NCBI GenBank assembly: GCA_947305775.1
Contig: CAMZEN010000024.1
Location: 1 to 38,444, forward strand
From: an uncultured Verrucomicrobiota bacterium
GTDB lineage: Bacteria; Verrucomicrobiota; Kiritimatiellia; RFP12; UBA1067
DNA: 38,444 nucleotides
Direction of reading: 5' to 3'
Shown: positions 17,800 through 27,443 of the stretch, piece by piece
How the letters are laid out: each line of letters opens with the position of its first letter
Numbering within the stretch: the stretch's first letter is position 1
Program-made: the position numbers and the translations under genes
Notes under the pieces: generated by a model
Seen by the model: only the letters and a program-made list of their open reading frames with translations
Told to the model about the DNA's origin: nothing
Database searches by the model: none

Positions 17800-17822
17800 G
17801 GCCATCGAGGAGTCGCCGATGA
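17730..17822 (+). CDS. Possible 30-residue basic leader peptide coupled to mazG
   Basis: AAAGGAG (17716-17722) stands seven bases before an ATG that opens 30 codons and stops at a TGA overlapping the mazG ATG. The binding site is the best in this neighbourhood. The peptide is strongly basic and Trp/Pro/Arg-containing, beginning MPQWPRLAGYW and ending PSRSRR, with no signal or membrane segment. It could be a leader peptide that couples mazG translation, or a chance frame. No family is recognised. Confidence 0.4.
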   Translation: MPQWPRLAGYWRHALLKRAAQVPRPSRSRR

Positions 17823-18619
17823 ACGGAATAGAAAGACTGCATGAGATAATGACTCGTTTACGTGATCCGCAGAAGGGATGCCCTTGGGATCGCGAGCAGA
17901 CCCTTGAGTCTCTCAAACCATGTGTGCTTGAAGAGACATACGAGCTTCTTTCGGCGATGGACACGCCAGAGGACAAGTCGAATTACATTGAGGAGTTGGG
18001 GGATGTCCTTCTACAGGTGATGTTCCAGTGCGTGATGGCAGAGCAGGAGGGCCGATTCAGTTTTGATGATGTGGCGAACGCCATATCCGACAAGCTGGTC
18101 CGTCGCCACCCACATGTGTTTGGCGATGTGGACGCAAAAGATTCGGCGACTGTACTTAGAAACTGGGAGCAGATCAAGCAGACTGAGCATCGCAAGGAAT
18201 CCCGCCACTCGGCGCTGGATGGCGTGCCGGATGTTCTGCCGGGCCTCCTCAAGGCGCAGAGAACCCAGGAGAAGGCGGCTAGGGTTGGCTTTGATTGGAA
18301 AGATGCATCGGGGCCGATGGAGAAGATCGAGGAGGAGCTTGGGGAGCTGAAAGAGGAGATTTCGGCGCGCAAAAGCGAACGCCCAGCAGATTCCAATCGG
18401 GTCAAGGAGGAGCTTGGCGATCTTTTGTTCGCTGTGACGAACCTTGCCAGACACTTGAAGGTGGATTCAGAAAGCGCCCTTGAAGGGACGACTGCGCGCT
18501 TTTCGCGGCGTTTTCGCGCTGTCGAATCCATGGCGAAAGCAAAGGGACGTGCACTTAAGGACATGTCGCTTGATGATATGGATTCACTTTGGGAAGATGT
18601 GAAGCGAAATGAAGCATAA
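17819..18619 (+). CDS. mazG: Nucleoside triphosphate pyrophosphohydrolase MazG
   Basis: Hydrolyses NTPs and dNTPs to monophosphates, cleaning nucleotide pools or tuning ppGpp. Two all-alpha MazG domains are present. The first has DPQKGCPWDREQT, then EETYELL and EELGDVLLQV, the second EKIEEELGELKEEI and EELGDLLFAVTNLAR; together these EExxE...ExxD motifs bind magnesium. At 266 residues it matches E. coli MazG. The ATG at 17819 is chosen because homologues start there and GAGGAG lies just upstream; an ATG at 17738 in the same frame has no binding site. It overlaps the next gene by 11 nt. Confidence 0.95.
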   Translation: MNGIERLHEIMTRLRDPQKGCPWDREQTLESLKPCVLEETYELLSAMDTPEDKSNYIEELGDVLLQVMFQCVMAEQEGRFSFDDVANAISDKLVRRHPHVFGDVDAKDSATVLRNWEQIKQTEHRKESRHSALDGVPDVLPGLLKAQRTQEKAARVGFDWKDASGPMEKIEEELGELKEEISARKSERPADSNRVKEELGDLLFAVTNLARHLKVDSESALEGTTARFSRRFRAVESMAKAKGRALKDMSLDDMDSLWEDVKRNEA

Positions 18620-19019
18620 GGCAGCTCTTTTAGCGGCATTTTTTGTGTTGCCAGTGCTTGTTTTTGCATCTGGCGACGTCGACAAGTCGGCAGAGTCCAA
18701 TGGTGTTGCACGAATGGCCGAGGCTTTGATAGAGAAGTTGCCAATGGAAAAGGTGGATCGTGCCGCAGGTTTCTTCGGTCCTGTGGTCAAAAAGTATCTG
18801 CCCGTAATGCATGCGTTCAGGGAAGAATACGAAACTTCGAACGACAAGGCCGCCGTGATTGTCAAGTATATGCCCAAGTTGGAAGCGGCCCTTGAAGATG
18901 CAAAGGCGATGCCGGTGCCTCCTCGCTACGAGGCCGAGAAGGCGGACTACATACGCATAGCATCTTCTGTGGTCTCGTCTTTACGGTTCTTGTGCAAGCT
19001 GAAGAACGGCAAAAAGTGA
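18609..19019 (+). CDS. Small secreted protein of unknown function
   Basis: 136 residues with a clear signal peptide (residues 1-20, cleavage likely after VFA), then a mature helical, charged region without Cys until the end. No catalytic motif or known family is recognised. It overlaps mazG by 11 nt and is followed by the pal promoter, so it is probably the last gene of the pfp-mazG unit. A periplasmic location follows from the signal peptide. Function unknown. Confidence 0.8.
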   Translation: MKHKAALLAAFFVLPVLVFASGDVDKSAESNGVARMAEALIEKLPMEKVDRAAGFFGPVVKKYLPVMHAFREEYETSNDKAAVIVKYMPKLEAALEDAKAMPVPPRYEAEKADYIRIASSVVSSLRFLCKLKNGKK

Positions 19020-19038
19020 TTCCTTCAGGTTCGCCACT

Positions 19039-19067
19039 TGATTTCCGCACGGATATTCGGTACAATA
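19039..19067 (+). promoter_or_regulatory. Promoter ahead of pal
   Basis: TTGATT (19039-19044) and TACAAT (19062-19067) are spaced by 17 nt. The predicted start near 19074 leaves a leader of about 29 nt carrying the AAGGAG site (19090-19095). Confidence 0.7.
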
Positions 19068-19102
19068 CACAACTAATTTCACACATATCAAGGAGAAGAC
19101 AA

Positions 19103-19675
19103 ATGAAGTTCTCGAGCATCATGGCTGTTTTCGCGGTCGCACTCGCCTTCGCGGCGACAGGCTGCAAGTATGACAAGGCTTCCGCAGGTGCGGCAGGCGA
19201 CGTAGGCGTCGATGACGCAAGCGTTGTCGGCTCCGATATTAACGGAATATCCGCTACCGACATTAGTGTCGACGAAGGCGACATATCCGATGCTGCGACC
19301 TCTGGCAACTTTGAAGACATGTACACGAAGTGCACCGATGTCGCATTTGCGCCTGTGTATTTCGGTTTCGACTCCACCGTCGTCCCTCAGGGCGAACTCT
19401 CCAAGGTTGATGCCGTTGTGCAGCACCTTGCGGCTCGCACCGACCGTGTCGCCGTGGTTGAGGGCCATTGCGACGAACGCGGCTCCAACGAGTACAACCT
19501 GGCGCTCGGCGAGAATCGCGCGACCATAATTCGCAACTACATGGTTCAGAGCGGCATTGCCGTCGACAGGATTCAGACCCGCAGCTACGGCGAAGAGAAG
19601 CCGGCTTCGGAAGGCCACGACGAGTCTGCATGGTCGGTGAACCGCCGCGGCGAGTTCGGCATCTATCAGAAGTAA
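19103..19675 (+). CDS. pal: Peptidoglycan-associated lipoprotein Pal (OmpA-like)
   Basis: Outer-membrane lipoprotein that grips peptidoglycan and stabilises the envelope. A signal sequence ends in an AATGC lipobox with the lipidated Cys at residue 21. The mature N-terminus is Asp/Gly/Ser-rich. The OmpA-like domain (about residues 85-190) has the diagnostic YFGFDS start and GHCDERGSNEYNLALGENRA peptidoglycan-binding helix. AAGGAG seven bases before the ATG fixes the start. TolA, TolQ, TolR and TolB are not in the window; the downstream neighbours are Tat genes. Confidence 0.93.
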   Translation: MKFSSIMAVFAVALAFAATGCKYDKASAGAAGDVGVDDASVVGSDINGISATDISVDEGDISDAATSGNFEDMYTKCTDVAFAPVYFGFDSTVVPQGELSKVDAVVQHLAARTDRVAVVEGHCDERGSNEYNLALGENRATIIRNYMVQSGIAVDRIQTRSYGEEKPASEGHDESAWSVNRRGEFGIYQK

Positions 19676-19682
19676 GCGCCGG

Positions 19683-19991
19683 ATGGCGTTCGCGTTCATT
19701 TTCAGCGACGTAGGCGTCGGCGAGTGGTTTGTGCTGCTCGCCGTCGTGCTTGTTGTGGTCGGACCCAAACGCCTTCCTGAGGTTGCGCGGACAGTCGGCA
19801 GGTGGTACTCCCGCATATGTCGTGCGGCCGAATCGTTCAAGCGCCAATTGATGGAGATGGATGCCGAGATGGATGGCGCGGCCGCCGAGATAGAGCGCCA
19901 GGCAACTAATGCGTTTACGGTGGAGTCCGCTCCTGCTCCTCAGCAAAACACCGGATTGGAGGGCGCAGGTGTCGCTGATAAAGAATCCTGA
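19683..19991 (+). CDS. tatB: Sec-independent translocase subunit TatA/TatB
   Basis: One N-terminal membrane helix (about residues 12-27) followed by the hinge motif VVGPKRLPEVARTVGR and an amphipathic helix, then an acidic, disordered tail; 102 residues. The GPxRLP hinge is more like TatB, the receptor partner of TatC, than the FGxKKLP of TatA. If no separate TatA exists, it could serve both roles. It begins seven bases after pal and overlaps tatC by 23 nt. Confidence 0.85.
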   Translation: MAFAFIFSDVGVGEWFVLLAVVLVVVGPKRLPEVARTVGRWYSRICRAAESFKRQLMEMDAEMDGAAAEIERQATNAFTVESAPAPQQNTGLEGAGVADKES

Positions 19992-20709
19992 CGAGCGGAA
20001 CGATCCACCGCGTCCTCTGCTGGAGCACCTGTCGGCGCTTCGCGACATGCTTGTGTTTGCTTCCGTCTCTTGGGCGATTTGCGTTGTTGTGGCATGTGTA
20101 TTCTCTCCGCAGATTCTTGCTTGGCTCAAGAGCCCTGCCGCCGCAAGCGAAGAAATGCTTCAAGGGCTTGATTTGACGAGCGGATTTTCGACGATGATGG
20201 CCATTGCGCTTTGGGGCGGGACGGCTATTGCGTTCCCGTTCATGGTTTACGCCATCTTGCGGTTTGTCTTTCCGGCGTTGACCAGGCGCGAAAAGGCAGT
20301 GCTTCTTACCGTGCTCCTTTCTGGATCTGCGCTTTTCACTGTTGGCGTAGGCCTTGCATACGGCAAGACCCTGCCGCTAGTGGTGTCCGCATTCCAATCC
20401 ATAAACGAGTGGGTTGGTCTGCCTGTCACAACGATACGCATCGAAGGGTACATATCTATCGTTCTCAAGACCGTGATGGCTTTCGGACTCGTCTTTCAGC
20501 TGCCCCTTGTATTGTTTGTCCTTGGTTGGTTTGGGGTTGTAACCAGTGAATCGCTTCGCGCCAAGCGGCACTTTGCCATAGTGGCTTCGTTTGTTGTGGC
20601 AATGTTTCTGACTCCGCCGGATCCCATGAGCCAGTTGATAATGGCGATTCCGCTCTGTCTTCTTTATGAGCTTTCGATTTGGGCCGTATGGCTTAGGGAG
20701 CGTGCATGA
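19969..20709 (+). CDS. tatC: Sec-independent translocase subunit TatC
   Basis: Polytopic inner-membrane receptor for twin-arginine signal peptides. PLLEHLSALRDML matches the conserved N-terminal HLxELRxR region. About six helices follow, including FVFPALTRREK and LVFQLPLVLFVLGWFGVV, and a loop with FLTPPDPMSQLIMAIPLCLLYE typical of the family. The GTG at 19969 is preferred over the longer frame because GGAGGG lies six bases before it and the upstream part only overlaps tatB. Length 246. Confidence 0.94.
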   Translation: MSLIKNPDERNDPPRPLLEHLSALRDMLVFASVSWAICVVVACVFSPQILAWLKSPAAASEEMLQGLDLTSGFSTMMAIALWGGTAIAFPFMVYAILRFVFPALTRREKAVLLTVLLSGSALFTVGVGLAYGKTLPLVVSAFQSINEWVGLPVTTIRIEGYISIVLKTVMAFGLVFQLPLVLFVLGWFGVVTSESLRAKRHFAIVASFVVAMFLTPPDPMSQLIMAIPLCLLYELSIWAVWLRERA

Positions 20710-22019
20710 AGGGCAGATTCTCTGTAGCGCTTGGCTTCCTTGCGCTTATTGCCGTAGGCACGGTTGTCCTTGCGAGCCCATGGGCTCGTGTTGACGGGTC
20801 GTGGGGTCCCTTGATGACGTCCGTGTTCACTTCATGCTCGGCGGTATGCGTCACCGGGCTTTCCATTGTCGATATTGCGGCGGAGTTCTCGTTTGCCGGG
20901 CAGATCGCGCTACTTGTCCTAGTGGAGATCGGATGTCTCGGCTTGATGACCGTAAGTACCTTTCTCATGGTTGCGATCGGGCGTCGCCTTTCGCTTTCGC
21001 GCGAGTTCTCGCTTATGAACGCCTACGGCGTCGCAGAGGTGCGTGGCGTCAAGGGGCTTATCTGCTGGGTTATCGGGTCGATGCTGGTCATGGAAGGTGC
21101 CGGCGCGGTCGTTCTGTACACCCGTCTCCATGATTCGTATCTCAGCATATTCTATTCTATAATGGGTTTCTGCAACGCCGGCTTCAGCATACTTCCAGGG
21201 TCGATTGCTTCGTTCGCCAAAGATCCGTTCATAGTGATTGCCATGGGTATGGAGACGATTCTTGGCAGCGTAGGCTTTCTTGTCCTGTACAACATCTGCA
21301 CGTTCAAGTTCCTTAGGCGTCCTTCGGGCGCGCGCGGCAGGCTTTCGTTGCATACGCGTGTCGTGCTTAGGTTTTCCCTTTACCTGCTGCTGTTCGCGTT
21401 CGCGGCATTCCTTATAGTTGAATGGAACGCCGCACTTGGTGGACTGCCCTTTGTCGAGAAGCTTACCACCGGCTTCTATCAGGCCGTGACGCCGCGCACA
21501 TGCGGCTTTTGCATAACGCCGACGGAATCGCTGCGCCCGCTGACACGCCACATATACACTTTTCTTATGTTCATCGGAGGGGCGCCAGGCTCCGCCGCCG
21601 CCGGCATGAAGGTCACGACGCTCGCCGTGCTTATATACACCCTCTCCGCGCTTTGCCGCGGCGATCCGGAGACCGTAATCGAGCAGAAGACAGTCCCTAC
21701 CGCAATCGTCCGCGAGTCGCTCGTCATCTTCATGGCACTCATAGCGTTTACGGGATTGATAGTAGGGGCTTTGCTTGTCGCCGAAGACGGCACAGGAATT
21801 GCATTCGATGCGCTCTTTTTTGAAGCTGTCTCGGCCATGACTACGACCGGCCTTTCCATGGGCGATACGACTGCTCGTCTTTCCGTCGCCGGCAAGTGCA
21901 TCATCATGGTCGCAATGTTCATGGGGCGTCTTGGCGCCCTGGCGGTAGTTATGATGATAGGCGACCGCGAATCTGCGAAGCATATACGTTATCCGCAGGA
22001 GGAGCTTGTGATCGGCTGA
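20706..22019 (+). CDS. trkH: TrkH/KtrB-family potassium transporter membrane subunit
   Basis: Ion-conducting subunit of a Trk/Ktr potassium uptake system. Four pore-loop repeats with filter glycines are visible: CAVCVTGLSI, MGFCNAGFSI, AVTPRTCGFC and SAMTTTGLSM. The 437 residues have eight main helices. The ATG overlaps the tatC stop. The NAD-binding partner TrkA/KtrA is not in this window. Linkage to tat genes is not a usual functional pairing, so it may only be shared transcription. Confidence 0.92.
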   Translation: MKGRFSVALGFLALIAVGTVVLASPWARVDGSWGPLMTSVFTSCSAVCVTGLSIVDIAAEFSFAGQIALLVLVEIGCLGLMTVSTFLMVAIGRRLSLSREFSLMNAYGVAEVRGVKGLICWVIGSMLVMEGAGAVVLYTRLHDSYLSIFYSIMGFCNAGFSILPGSIASFAKDPFIVIAMGMETILGSVGFLVLYNICTFKFLRRPSGARGRLSLHTRVVLRFSLYLLLFAFAAFLIVEWNAALGGLPFVEKLTTGFYQAVTPRTCGFCITPTESLRPLTRHIYTFLMFIGGAPGSAAAGMKVTTLAVLIYTLSALCRGDPETVIEQKTVPTAIVRESLVIFMALIAFTGLIVGALLVAEDGTGIAFDALFFEAVSAMTTTGLSMGDTTARLSVAGKCIIMVAMFMGRLGALAVVMMIGDRESAKHIRYPQEELVIG

Positions 22020-22032
22020 CGTGGAGCGAAAG

Positions 22033-23241
22033 ATGGAGAGCGATACGGAAAAGACAATACACGAAATGGCCGTCAGGGCGCGTGCCGCGTCTGCAGTGCT
22101 CCGCAGACTTGATGCGGCCGATAAGAACGCCGCACTTCTGGCGATCGCCGCCGCGCTTGAGGAGGCGAAGGCAGATATCATTTCAGCGAACGATGAAGAC
22201 ATTCGCGTTGCCAAGGCGGGCGGACTCGGTGCGTCGATGGTGGATCGGCTTACCTTGACCGAAGCCAGATTCAGGGCGATGGTTGATGGAGTAAGGCAGA
22301 TTGTGGAGCTTCCCGACCCCGTCGGTGAGACTATATGGACGAGGGAGCGTCCAAGCGGAATAACGATCCGCAAGGTGCGCGAGCCGTTCGGCGTCATTGC
22401 GGTCGTGTTCGAGTCGCGCCCGAACGTTTTCGTCGATACCGCAGCGCTTTGCCTCAAGGCCGGCAACTCCACGATCCTGCGCGGCGGCAAGGAGGCCATA
22501 AGGTCGAACATGGCCCTTGCGAAGGCCGTGTCCAAGGCTCTTGAGCCCTTGGGCATTGCAGATGCTGTGCAGCTTGTCGAGACGACCGACCATGCTGCGG
22601 TTGCGGCGCTTGTAAGGTCCGTCGGGCTTATCGACGTTGCCATTCCGCGAGGCGGGGAGCGTTTGATTCGCGCTATGTGTGAAGCGGCACTCATACCTGT
22701 GTTGAAGCACTACAAGGGCGTATGTCACATCTACGTGGACGACAAGGCGGACCTTCCCATGGCGCTTTCGATCATTGACAACGCCAAGGTGCAGCGTCCT
22801 TCCGCTTGCAATGCGGCCGAATGTCTGCTGGTGCACGAGAAGCTTGCGCCCATCTTCCTGCCGATGGTCAGGGCGTGGGCGAAAGGAACCGGGGTGTCTC
22901 TCCACGAAGACGGCGTCGGCGTCGAATATCTTTCACTCGACCTCAACGTAGCCATCGTCAAGGGCTTCCGCGAGGCAATAGATTTCATTAACGCCAACTC
23001 GTCACACCACTCCGACTGCATCGTGACCAATGACGAGAGCAGGGCCGCAGAGTTCCTCAGGGATGTCGACTCGGCTTGCGTATACCACAATGTTTCTACG
23101 CGCTTCACCGACGGTGCAGAGTTCGGCATGGGCGCCGAGATAGGAATTTCTACCGACAAGCTTCACGCAAGAGGCCCTATGGGGCTAGAGGAACTGTCGA
23201 CCTATAAGTACGTAGTTACAGGAGATGGCATAATACGATGA
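22033..23241 (+). CDS. proA: Gamma-glutamyl phosphate reductase ProA
   Basis: Reduces glutamyl 5-phosphate to the semialdehyde in proline synthesis. Signatures are REPFGVIAVVFESRPNV, LKAGNSTILRGGKEA, and the catalytic-Cys region QRPSACNAAECLLVH; 402 residues. The ATG at 22033 has GGAG six bases upstream, while a GTG at 22021 in the same frame has a poorly spaced site. No proB lies nearby. Its stop overlaps the miaB start as ATGA. Confidence 0.95.
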   Translation: MESDTEKTIHEMAVRARAASAVLRRLDAADKNAALLAIAAALEEAKADIISANDEDIRVAKAGGLGASMVDRLTLTEARFRAMVDGVRQIVELPDPVGETIWTRERPSGITIRKVREPFGVIAVVFESRPNVFVDTAALCLKAGNSTILRGGKEAIRSNMALAKAVSKALEPLGIADAVQLVETTDHAAVAALVRSVGLIDVAIPRGGERLIRAMCEAALIPVLKHYKGVCHIYVDDKADLPMALSIIDNAKVQRPSACNAAECLLVHEKLAPIFLPMVRAWAKGTGVSLHEDGVGVEYLSLDLNVAIVKGFREAIDFINANSSHHSDCIVTNDESRAAEFLRDVDSACVYHNVSTRFTDGAEFGMGAEIGISTDKLHARGPMGLEELSTYKYVVTGDGIIR

Positions 23242-24563
23242 AGTTCCTTATCCACACGTACGGTTGCCAGATGAACGTCCGCGACTCCGAGGCCGTTGAA
23301 GCCATGCTGCTTGCCGCCGGACACGCTAAGGCGGAAAGCGAGGACGACGCGGAGCTTGTCATCGTAAACAGTTGCACAGTACGTCAGAAGGCGGAGGAAA
23401 AGGCGGTCGGCAAGACTGGCAACCTATGTGCCGCCGGCAAGTTGACTGGACTCATGGGCTGTGCCGTGAAACGTCTGGGGAACGATGTGTTCAAGCGTCT
23501 GCCGAAGCTGGATTTCGCCGTAGGTCCGCGCGCCATAGGGCTGATACCCAAAATCGTTGCAGACGGATGTTTCCCCAGGCTTGAGCTGGGCGAGGAAATG
23601 ATGTCCGATGCGCTTTCTTCTCATGTCAAAGGCGGGTTTCAGGCGTTTGTTACGATCCTCGTCGGATGCGACAACCGTTGCAGCTATTGCATTGTGCCAG
23701 ATGTTCGTGGCCACGAATATTCGCGTCCCGCAAGGGAAATCGTGGCGGAGGTGCGCTCCCTAGTCTCCAATGGAGTCAAGGAAGTCTGCCTGCTGGGGCA
23801 GAGCGTTTTGAGATATGGATTGAGAAACGCTGCATGGGATGATGCCGATGCCCCAAGCCCAGGCGGATACACCGAGCCGTTCCCTCGCCTTCTGGAGGCG
23901 CTTGCGTCGATAGATGGGCTTAAGCGCATACGGTTCACTTCGGCGCATCCTAAGGGATGTACTGATGAACTTGTCAGGGCGTATCAGGAGTTCCCGCAAG
24001 TATGCAGGCATCTGCATCTGCCTGTGCAGTCCGGAAGCGACCTCATACTTGCCGATATGGGCCGTCACTACACGAGGGCGGAGTATCTTGCCGCTACGGC
24101 GAAGCTCAGGGCGATGGATCCTGAGTTTTCGCTCACTACTGATGTCATTGTCGGCTACCCTGGCGAGACGGAGGAGGATTTCGAAGCGACGCGTTCCTTG
24201 ATGGACGCGGCAGGTTTCGACAATTCCTTCATCTTCAAGTATTCGCCACGCCCCGGAACCCGCAGCGCAGCTAAGCCCGACGACGTGCCTACGGCGGAGA
24301 AGGAGCGTCGCGACCAGGTGCTTCTGTCCGACCAGGAGCGCCGCGGACTCGAAAGGAACCGCCGGCTTGTTGGGACTGTAAGGGAAGTCATGGCGGAGGG
24401 TCCGTCAAAGAGAAACAAAGCTCGCTGGTCTGGGCGTGACGGCGGCAACAGGATAGTCGTATGGGATGTAGCCGAAGGAGAAGTTCCGGCGAGCGCAGGC
24501 TCGTTGATCAAGCTCCGCATAATCGACGCCCACGCACAGATTCTTGTCGGCGAAAGGGAATAA
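23238..24563 (+). CDS. miaB: tRNA methylthiotransferase MiaB
   Basis: Radical-SAM enzyme that adds a methylthio group to isopentenyl-adenosine 37 of tRNAs. The N-terminal cluster uses C10 (TYGCQMN), C46 (NSCTVR) and the Cys of LMGC. The radical-SAM motif is CDNRCSYCIVP, followed by SAHPKG, LHLPVQSGSD and TDVIVGYPGETEEDF. A C-terminal TRAM domain (about 375-440) closes the 441 residues. The usual LLGQNVNSYG reads LLGQSVLRYG here, a mild divergence. The CysxxxCysxxCys motif favours MiaB over MtaB, and the full family assignment is inferred from overall layout. Confidence 0.9.
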   Translation: MKFLIHTYGCQMNVRDSEAVEAMLLAAGHAKAESEDDAELVIVNSCTVRQKAEEKAVGKTGNLCAAGKLTGLMGCAVKRLGNDVFKRLPKLDFAVGPRAIGLIPKIVADGCFPRLELGEEMMSDALSSHVKGGFQAFVTILVGCDNRCSYCIVPDVRGHEYSRPAREIVAEVRSLVSNGVKEVCLLGQSVLRYGLRNAAWDDADAPSPGGYTEPFPRLLEALASIDGLKRIRFTSAHPKGCTDELVRAYQEFPQVCRHLHLPVQSGSDLILADMGRHYTRAEYLAATAKLRAMDPEFSLTTDVIVGYPGETEEDFEATRSLMDAAGFDNSFIFKYSPRPGTRSAAKPDDVPTAEKERRDQVLLSDQERRGLERNRRLVGTVREVMAEGPSKRNKARWSGRDGGNRIVVWDVAEGEVPASAGSLIKLRIIDAHAQILVGERE

Positions 24564-24580
24564 CGAAAGGACGCATGAAG

Positions 24581-25318
24581 ATGAAGATAGCAATTTTGGG
24601 TGCAGCAGGCAGGATGGGCCGCAAGCTTGCCGAGCTTGCGCCAGCCGCCGGACTTGAGGTCATCGCCAAGGTCGATGTCGCCGACGGTTTCGACCGCGAC
24701 TGGCCCTCGGAGACGGAGGGCGTGATCGACTTCTCATACCACACGGCGCTTCCATCGGCGATCGACAAGGCCGCAGCAGAGGGCATACCGTACGTCATCG
24801 GCACTACTGGCGTGACCCCTGGGGAGCAGGCCCATGTCGACGCGGCGGCGAAGAAGATACCGGTCGTCCAGAGCGGCAACTACTCGCTAGGCGTCAACCT
24901 TATGCTGGAGCTCGTCAGGAAGGCCGCGACAATCCTCGGTCCAGAATATGACGTCGAGATAACTGAGATGCACCACCGTCACAAGAAGGATGCCCCCAGT
25001 GGAACAGCCCTCATGCTTGCGAAAGCCGCAAACGCAGGCCGCGCTGAGATTGGAGCCGCAGTGGACGGCTTTACATACGGACGTCACGGTGACATCGGAG
25101 AGCGTCCGGACAGGGAAATCGCAATCCATGCCTTGCGCGGAGGGTCGGTTGTCGGCGACCACACCGTTATGTTCGCCGGCGAGCTGGAGCGCGTGGAGTT
25201 CGTCCACAAGGCGCAGGACCGCGCGGCTTTCGCCGCGGGTGCGCTTAAGGCTATGGTGTGGGCCAAGGGACGCGCCAGCGGCATTTACAGCATGCGGGAC
25301 GTTCTCGGTTTTTCGTGA
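24581..25318 (+). CDS. dapB: 4-hydroxy-tetrahydrodipicolinate reductase DapB
   Basis: NAD(P)H-dependent step of lysine and diaminopimelate synthesis, feeding peptidoglycan. The Rossmann motif ILGAAGRMGRKL opens the protein, VIGTTGVTPGE follows, and the catalytic EMHHRHKKDAPSGTAL is intact; 245 residues. Two ATGs (24575 and 24581) follow GAAAGGA; the second has better spacing and the typical MKIAILGAAG start. It is the last gene before the fusA promoter. Confidence 0.95.
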   Translation: MKIAILGAAGRMGRKLAELAPAAGLEVIAKVDVADGFDRDWPSETEGVIDFSYHTALPSAIDKAAAEGIPYVIGTTGVTPGEQAHVDAAAKKIPVVQSGNYSLGVNLMLELVRKAATILGPEYDVEITEMHHRHKKDAPSGTALMLAKAANAGRAEIGAAVDGFTYGRHGDIGERPDREIAIHALRGGSVVGDHTVMFAGELERVEFVHKAQDRAAFAAGALKAMVWAKGRASGIYSMRDVLGFS

Positions 25319-25332
25319 AGCCACACAGAGTA

Positions 25333-25341
25333 TGATATAAT
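25333..25341 (+). promoter_or_regulatory. Extended -10 promoter abutting fusA
   Basis: TGATATAAT (25333-25341) is a perfect extended -10, but a recognisable -35 is lacking. It ends only eight bases before the fusA ATG, and there is no ribosome-binding site, so the mRNA would be leaderless or nearly so. Confidence 0.6.
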
Positions 25342-25349
25342 ATGTCACT

Positions 25350-27422
25350 ATGAGCGCAGAGCTATCAAAAGTACGCAACATCGGTATCGTCGCCCACATC
25401 GACGCAGGCAAGACGACGACAACCGAACGAATTCTATTCTACACCGGCAAGATACACAAGCATGGCGACGTCCACGACGGCAACACCACGACCGACTTCA
25501 TGGTGCAGGAGCGCGAACGCGGCATAACCATACAGTCTGCTGCGATCTCCTGCGAATGGCAGGGGCACGCCATAAATATCATAGACACTCCCGGACACGT
25601 CGACTTCACCATGGAGGTCGAACGATCCCTGCGCGTCCTTGATGGCGCGGTCTGCGTGTTCTGCGCAGTGGGCGGCGTCCAGCCCCAGAGCGAGACCGTG
25701 TGGCGCCAGGCCGACCGCTATGGCGTGCCGCGCATCGCTTTCGTGAACAAGATGGACCGCATGGGTGCGGACTTCGCGCGCGTTGTTGAGGAGTTGCGCG
25801 GCAAACTGCGTGCGAATGCATGCCCTATAGAGATGCCAATCGGACGCGAAGAAGGCTTCAAGGGCGTAGTGGATCTGATTCAGATGAAGGGGATCGTCTA
25901 CGACGAGGCGAGCGAAGGCAAGAAGTTCACCGTCGGTGAAATACCGGCCGAGCTCAAGGACGACGCTGAACTCGCCCGCGCAGAGCTTGTCGAAAAGGTC
26001 GCCGACCTTGACGAAGGCGTAATGGAGGCCTTTTTGGAGAAGGGCGACCTCTCGAACGACGAGCTGGTCCCGGCGATACGTCGTCTTGTTGTGGCCGGCA
26101 AGTTCGTGCCGGTTCTTTGCGGAACTTCGCTTCGCGACAAGGGCGTGCAGCCGCTCCTCGATGCGATCGTCGCCTATCTGCCTTCGCCAGAGGACCGTCC
26201 GCCGGTCGAAGCTACCGACCTCAAGAGCGGCGAGAAGGTTTTGCGCAAGCAGAACGCCTCGGAGCTCCTTACGTCCTTGGTGTTCAAGATTGCGACCGAT
26301 CCTTATGTCGGCCGGCTGTTCTTCGTGCGAGTATACGGCGGCGTGCTCAAGAAGGGTGCGAACGCCTACAACCCGCGCACGAAGAAGCGCGAGCGCATAA
26401 TGAAGATCGTTCGTCTTTTCGCCGACGACCAGATCGAGGTTGATGAGCTGTCGGCGGGTGACATCGGCGCGGTCGTCGGCCTCAAGGAGTGCACGACGGG
26501 TGATACTCTCTGCAGCGAGATGAAGCCATGCTATCTTGAGCGCATAACGGCTCCGCAGCCTGTCATGTTCATGGCGATAGAGCCGAAGTCCAGCGCCGAC
26601 AAGGATAAGCTCGTCGAGTCGATGAAGGCTCTTGCGGCGGAAGACCCTACCTGTCAGTTCCGCGAAGACGCCGAGACCGGTCAGACGATCCTTTCCGGCA
26701 TGGGCGAGTTGCATCTGGAGATTCTGGTGGATCGCCTCAAGCGCGAGTTCAAGTGCGCCGCGAACACCGGCAAGCCAATGGTGAGCTATGTTGAGACCGT
26801 GACGCAGCCGTCCCTGAAGAACTTCATGTTCGACCGTGAGATCGGCGGCAAGCGCCACGCCGTGGAGCTGAAGATCGAGGTCCGCCCGCTCGAGCGCGGC
26901 AAGGGACGCGTCGTAACGCTTTCGCGCGACTTCAGGAACGTCGTTCCCGACAAGCATCTTCAGGAGTGCGTCGAGCAGGGTCTTGAGGACGGTGTCGCGA
27001 CTGGCGTGCTTGCGAGGTATCCGATGACTGACCTCTCGGTCGAGTGCCTTTCCGCGACGATAGTGGACCCCGAGGTGTCGGACGAGGTGGCTTTTAGGTC
27101 CGCCGCGATGATGGGCTTCCGCGAGGCGGCCGAAGCCGCCGCGCCTGAGTTCCTTGAGCCTATAATGAAGTTGGAGATCTCGACGCCTCCCGAAAGCGTC
27201 GGCGAGATCCTAGGCGACCTTAACGCACGGCGAGGCAATGTGCTTGACATGGACATGCGCGGCGATCTGCAGATCATCCACGCGCGAGTTCCCATGGCGC
27301 AAATGTTCGGCTATGCCACGGCTATACGTTCCCTGACGAAGGGGCGCGCCTCCTATTCGATGGAGCCCGACATGTTCGAGCTTGCGCCCAAGAGCGTGCG
27401 CGACGAAATATTGAGCAGGTGA
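25350..27422 (+). CDS. fusA: Elongation factor G
   Basis: GTPase that drives ribosomal translocation. G1 is [14 protein letters not shown]2 [10 protein letters not shown]3 DTPGHVDF and G4 NKMD; domains II to V follow over 690 residues, the normal length, ending with the [31 protein letters not shown] domain-V segment. It stands alone rather than in the rpsL-rpsG-fusA-tuf operon, so it could be a second EF-G paralogue. The [23 protein letters not shown] segment is shared by EF-G1-type proteins. No Shine-Dalgarno precedes the ATG. Confidence 0.93.
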   Translation: MSAELSKVRNIGIVAHIDAGKTTTTERILFYTGKIHKHGDVHDGNTTTDFMVQERERGITIQSAAISCEWQGHAINIIDTPGHVDFTMEVERSLRVLDGAVCVFCAVGGVQPQSETVWRQADRYGVPRIAFVNKMDRMGADFARVVEELRGKLRANACPIEMPIGREEGFKGVVDLIQMKGIVYDEASEGKKFTVGEIPAELKDDAELARAELVEKVADLDEGVMEAFLEKGDLSNDELVPAIRRLVVAGKFVPVLCGTSLRDKGVQPLLDAIVAYLPSPEDRPPVEATDLKSGEKVLRKQNASELLTSLVFKIATDPYVGRLFFVRVYGGVLKKGANAYNPRTKKRERIMKIVRLFADDQIEVDELSAGDIGAVVGLKECTTGDTLCSEMKPCYLERITAPQPVMFMAIEPKSSADKDKLVESMKALAAEDPTCQFREDAETGQTILSGMGELHLEILVDRLKREFKCAANTGKPMVSYVETVTQPSLKNFMFDREIGGKRHAVELKIEVRPLERGKGRVVTLSRDFRNVVPDKHLQECVEQGLEDGVATGVLARYPMTDLSVECLSATIVDPEVSDEVAFRSAAMMGFREAAEAAAPEFLEPIMKLEISTPPESVGEILGDLNARRGNVLDMDMRGDLQIIHARVPMAQMFGYATAIRSLTKGRASYSMEPDMFELAPKSVRDEILSR

Positions 27423-27443
27423 CTTCGCTAATGCGAGAAAGTT

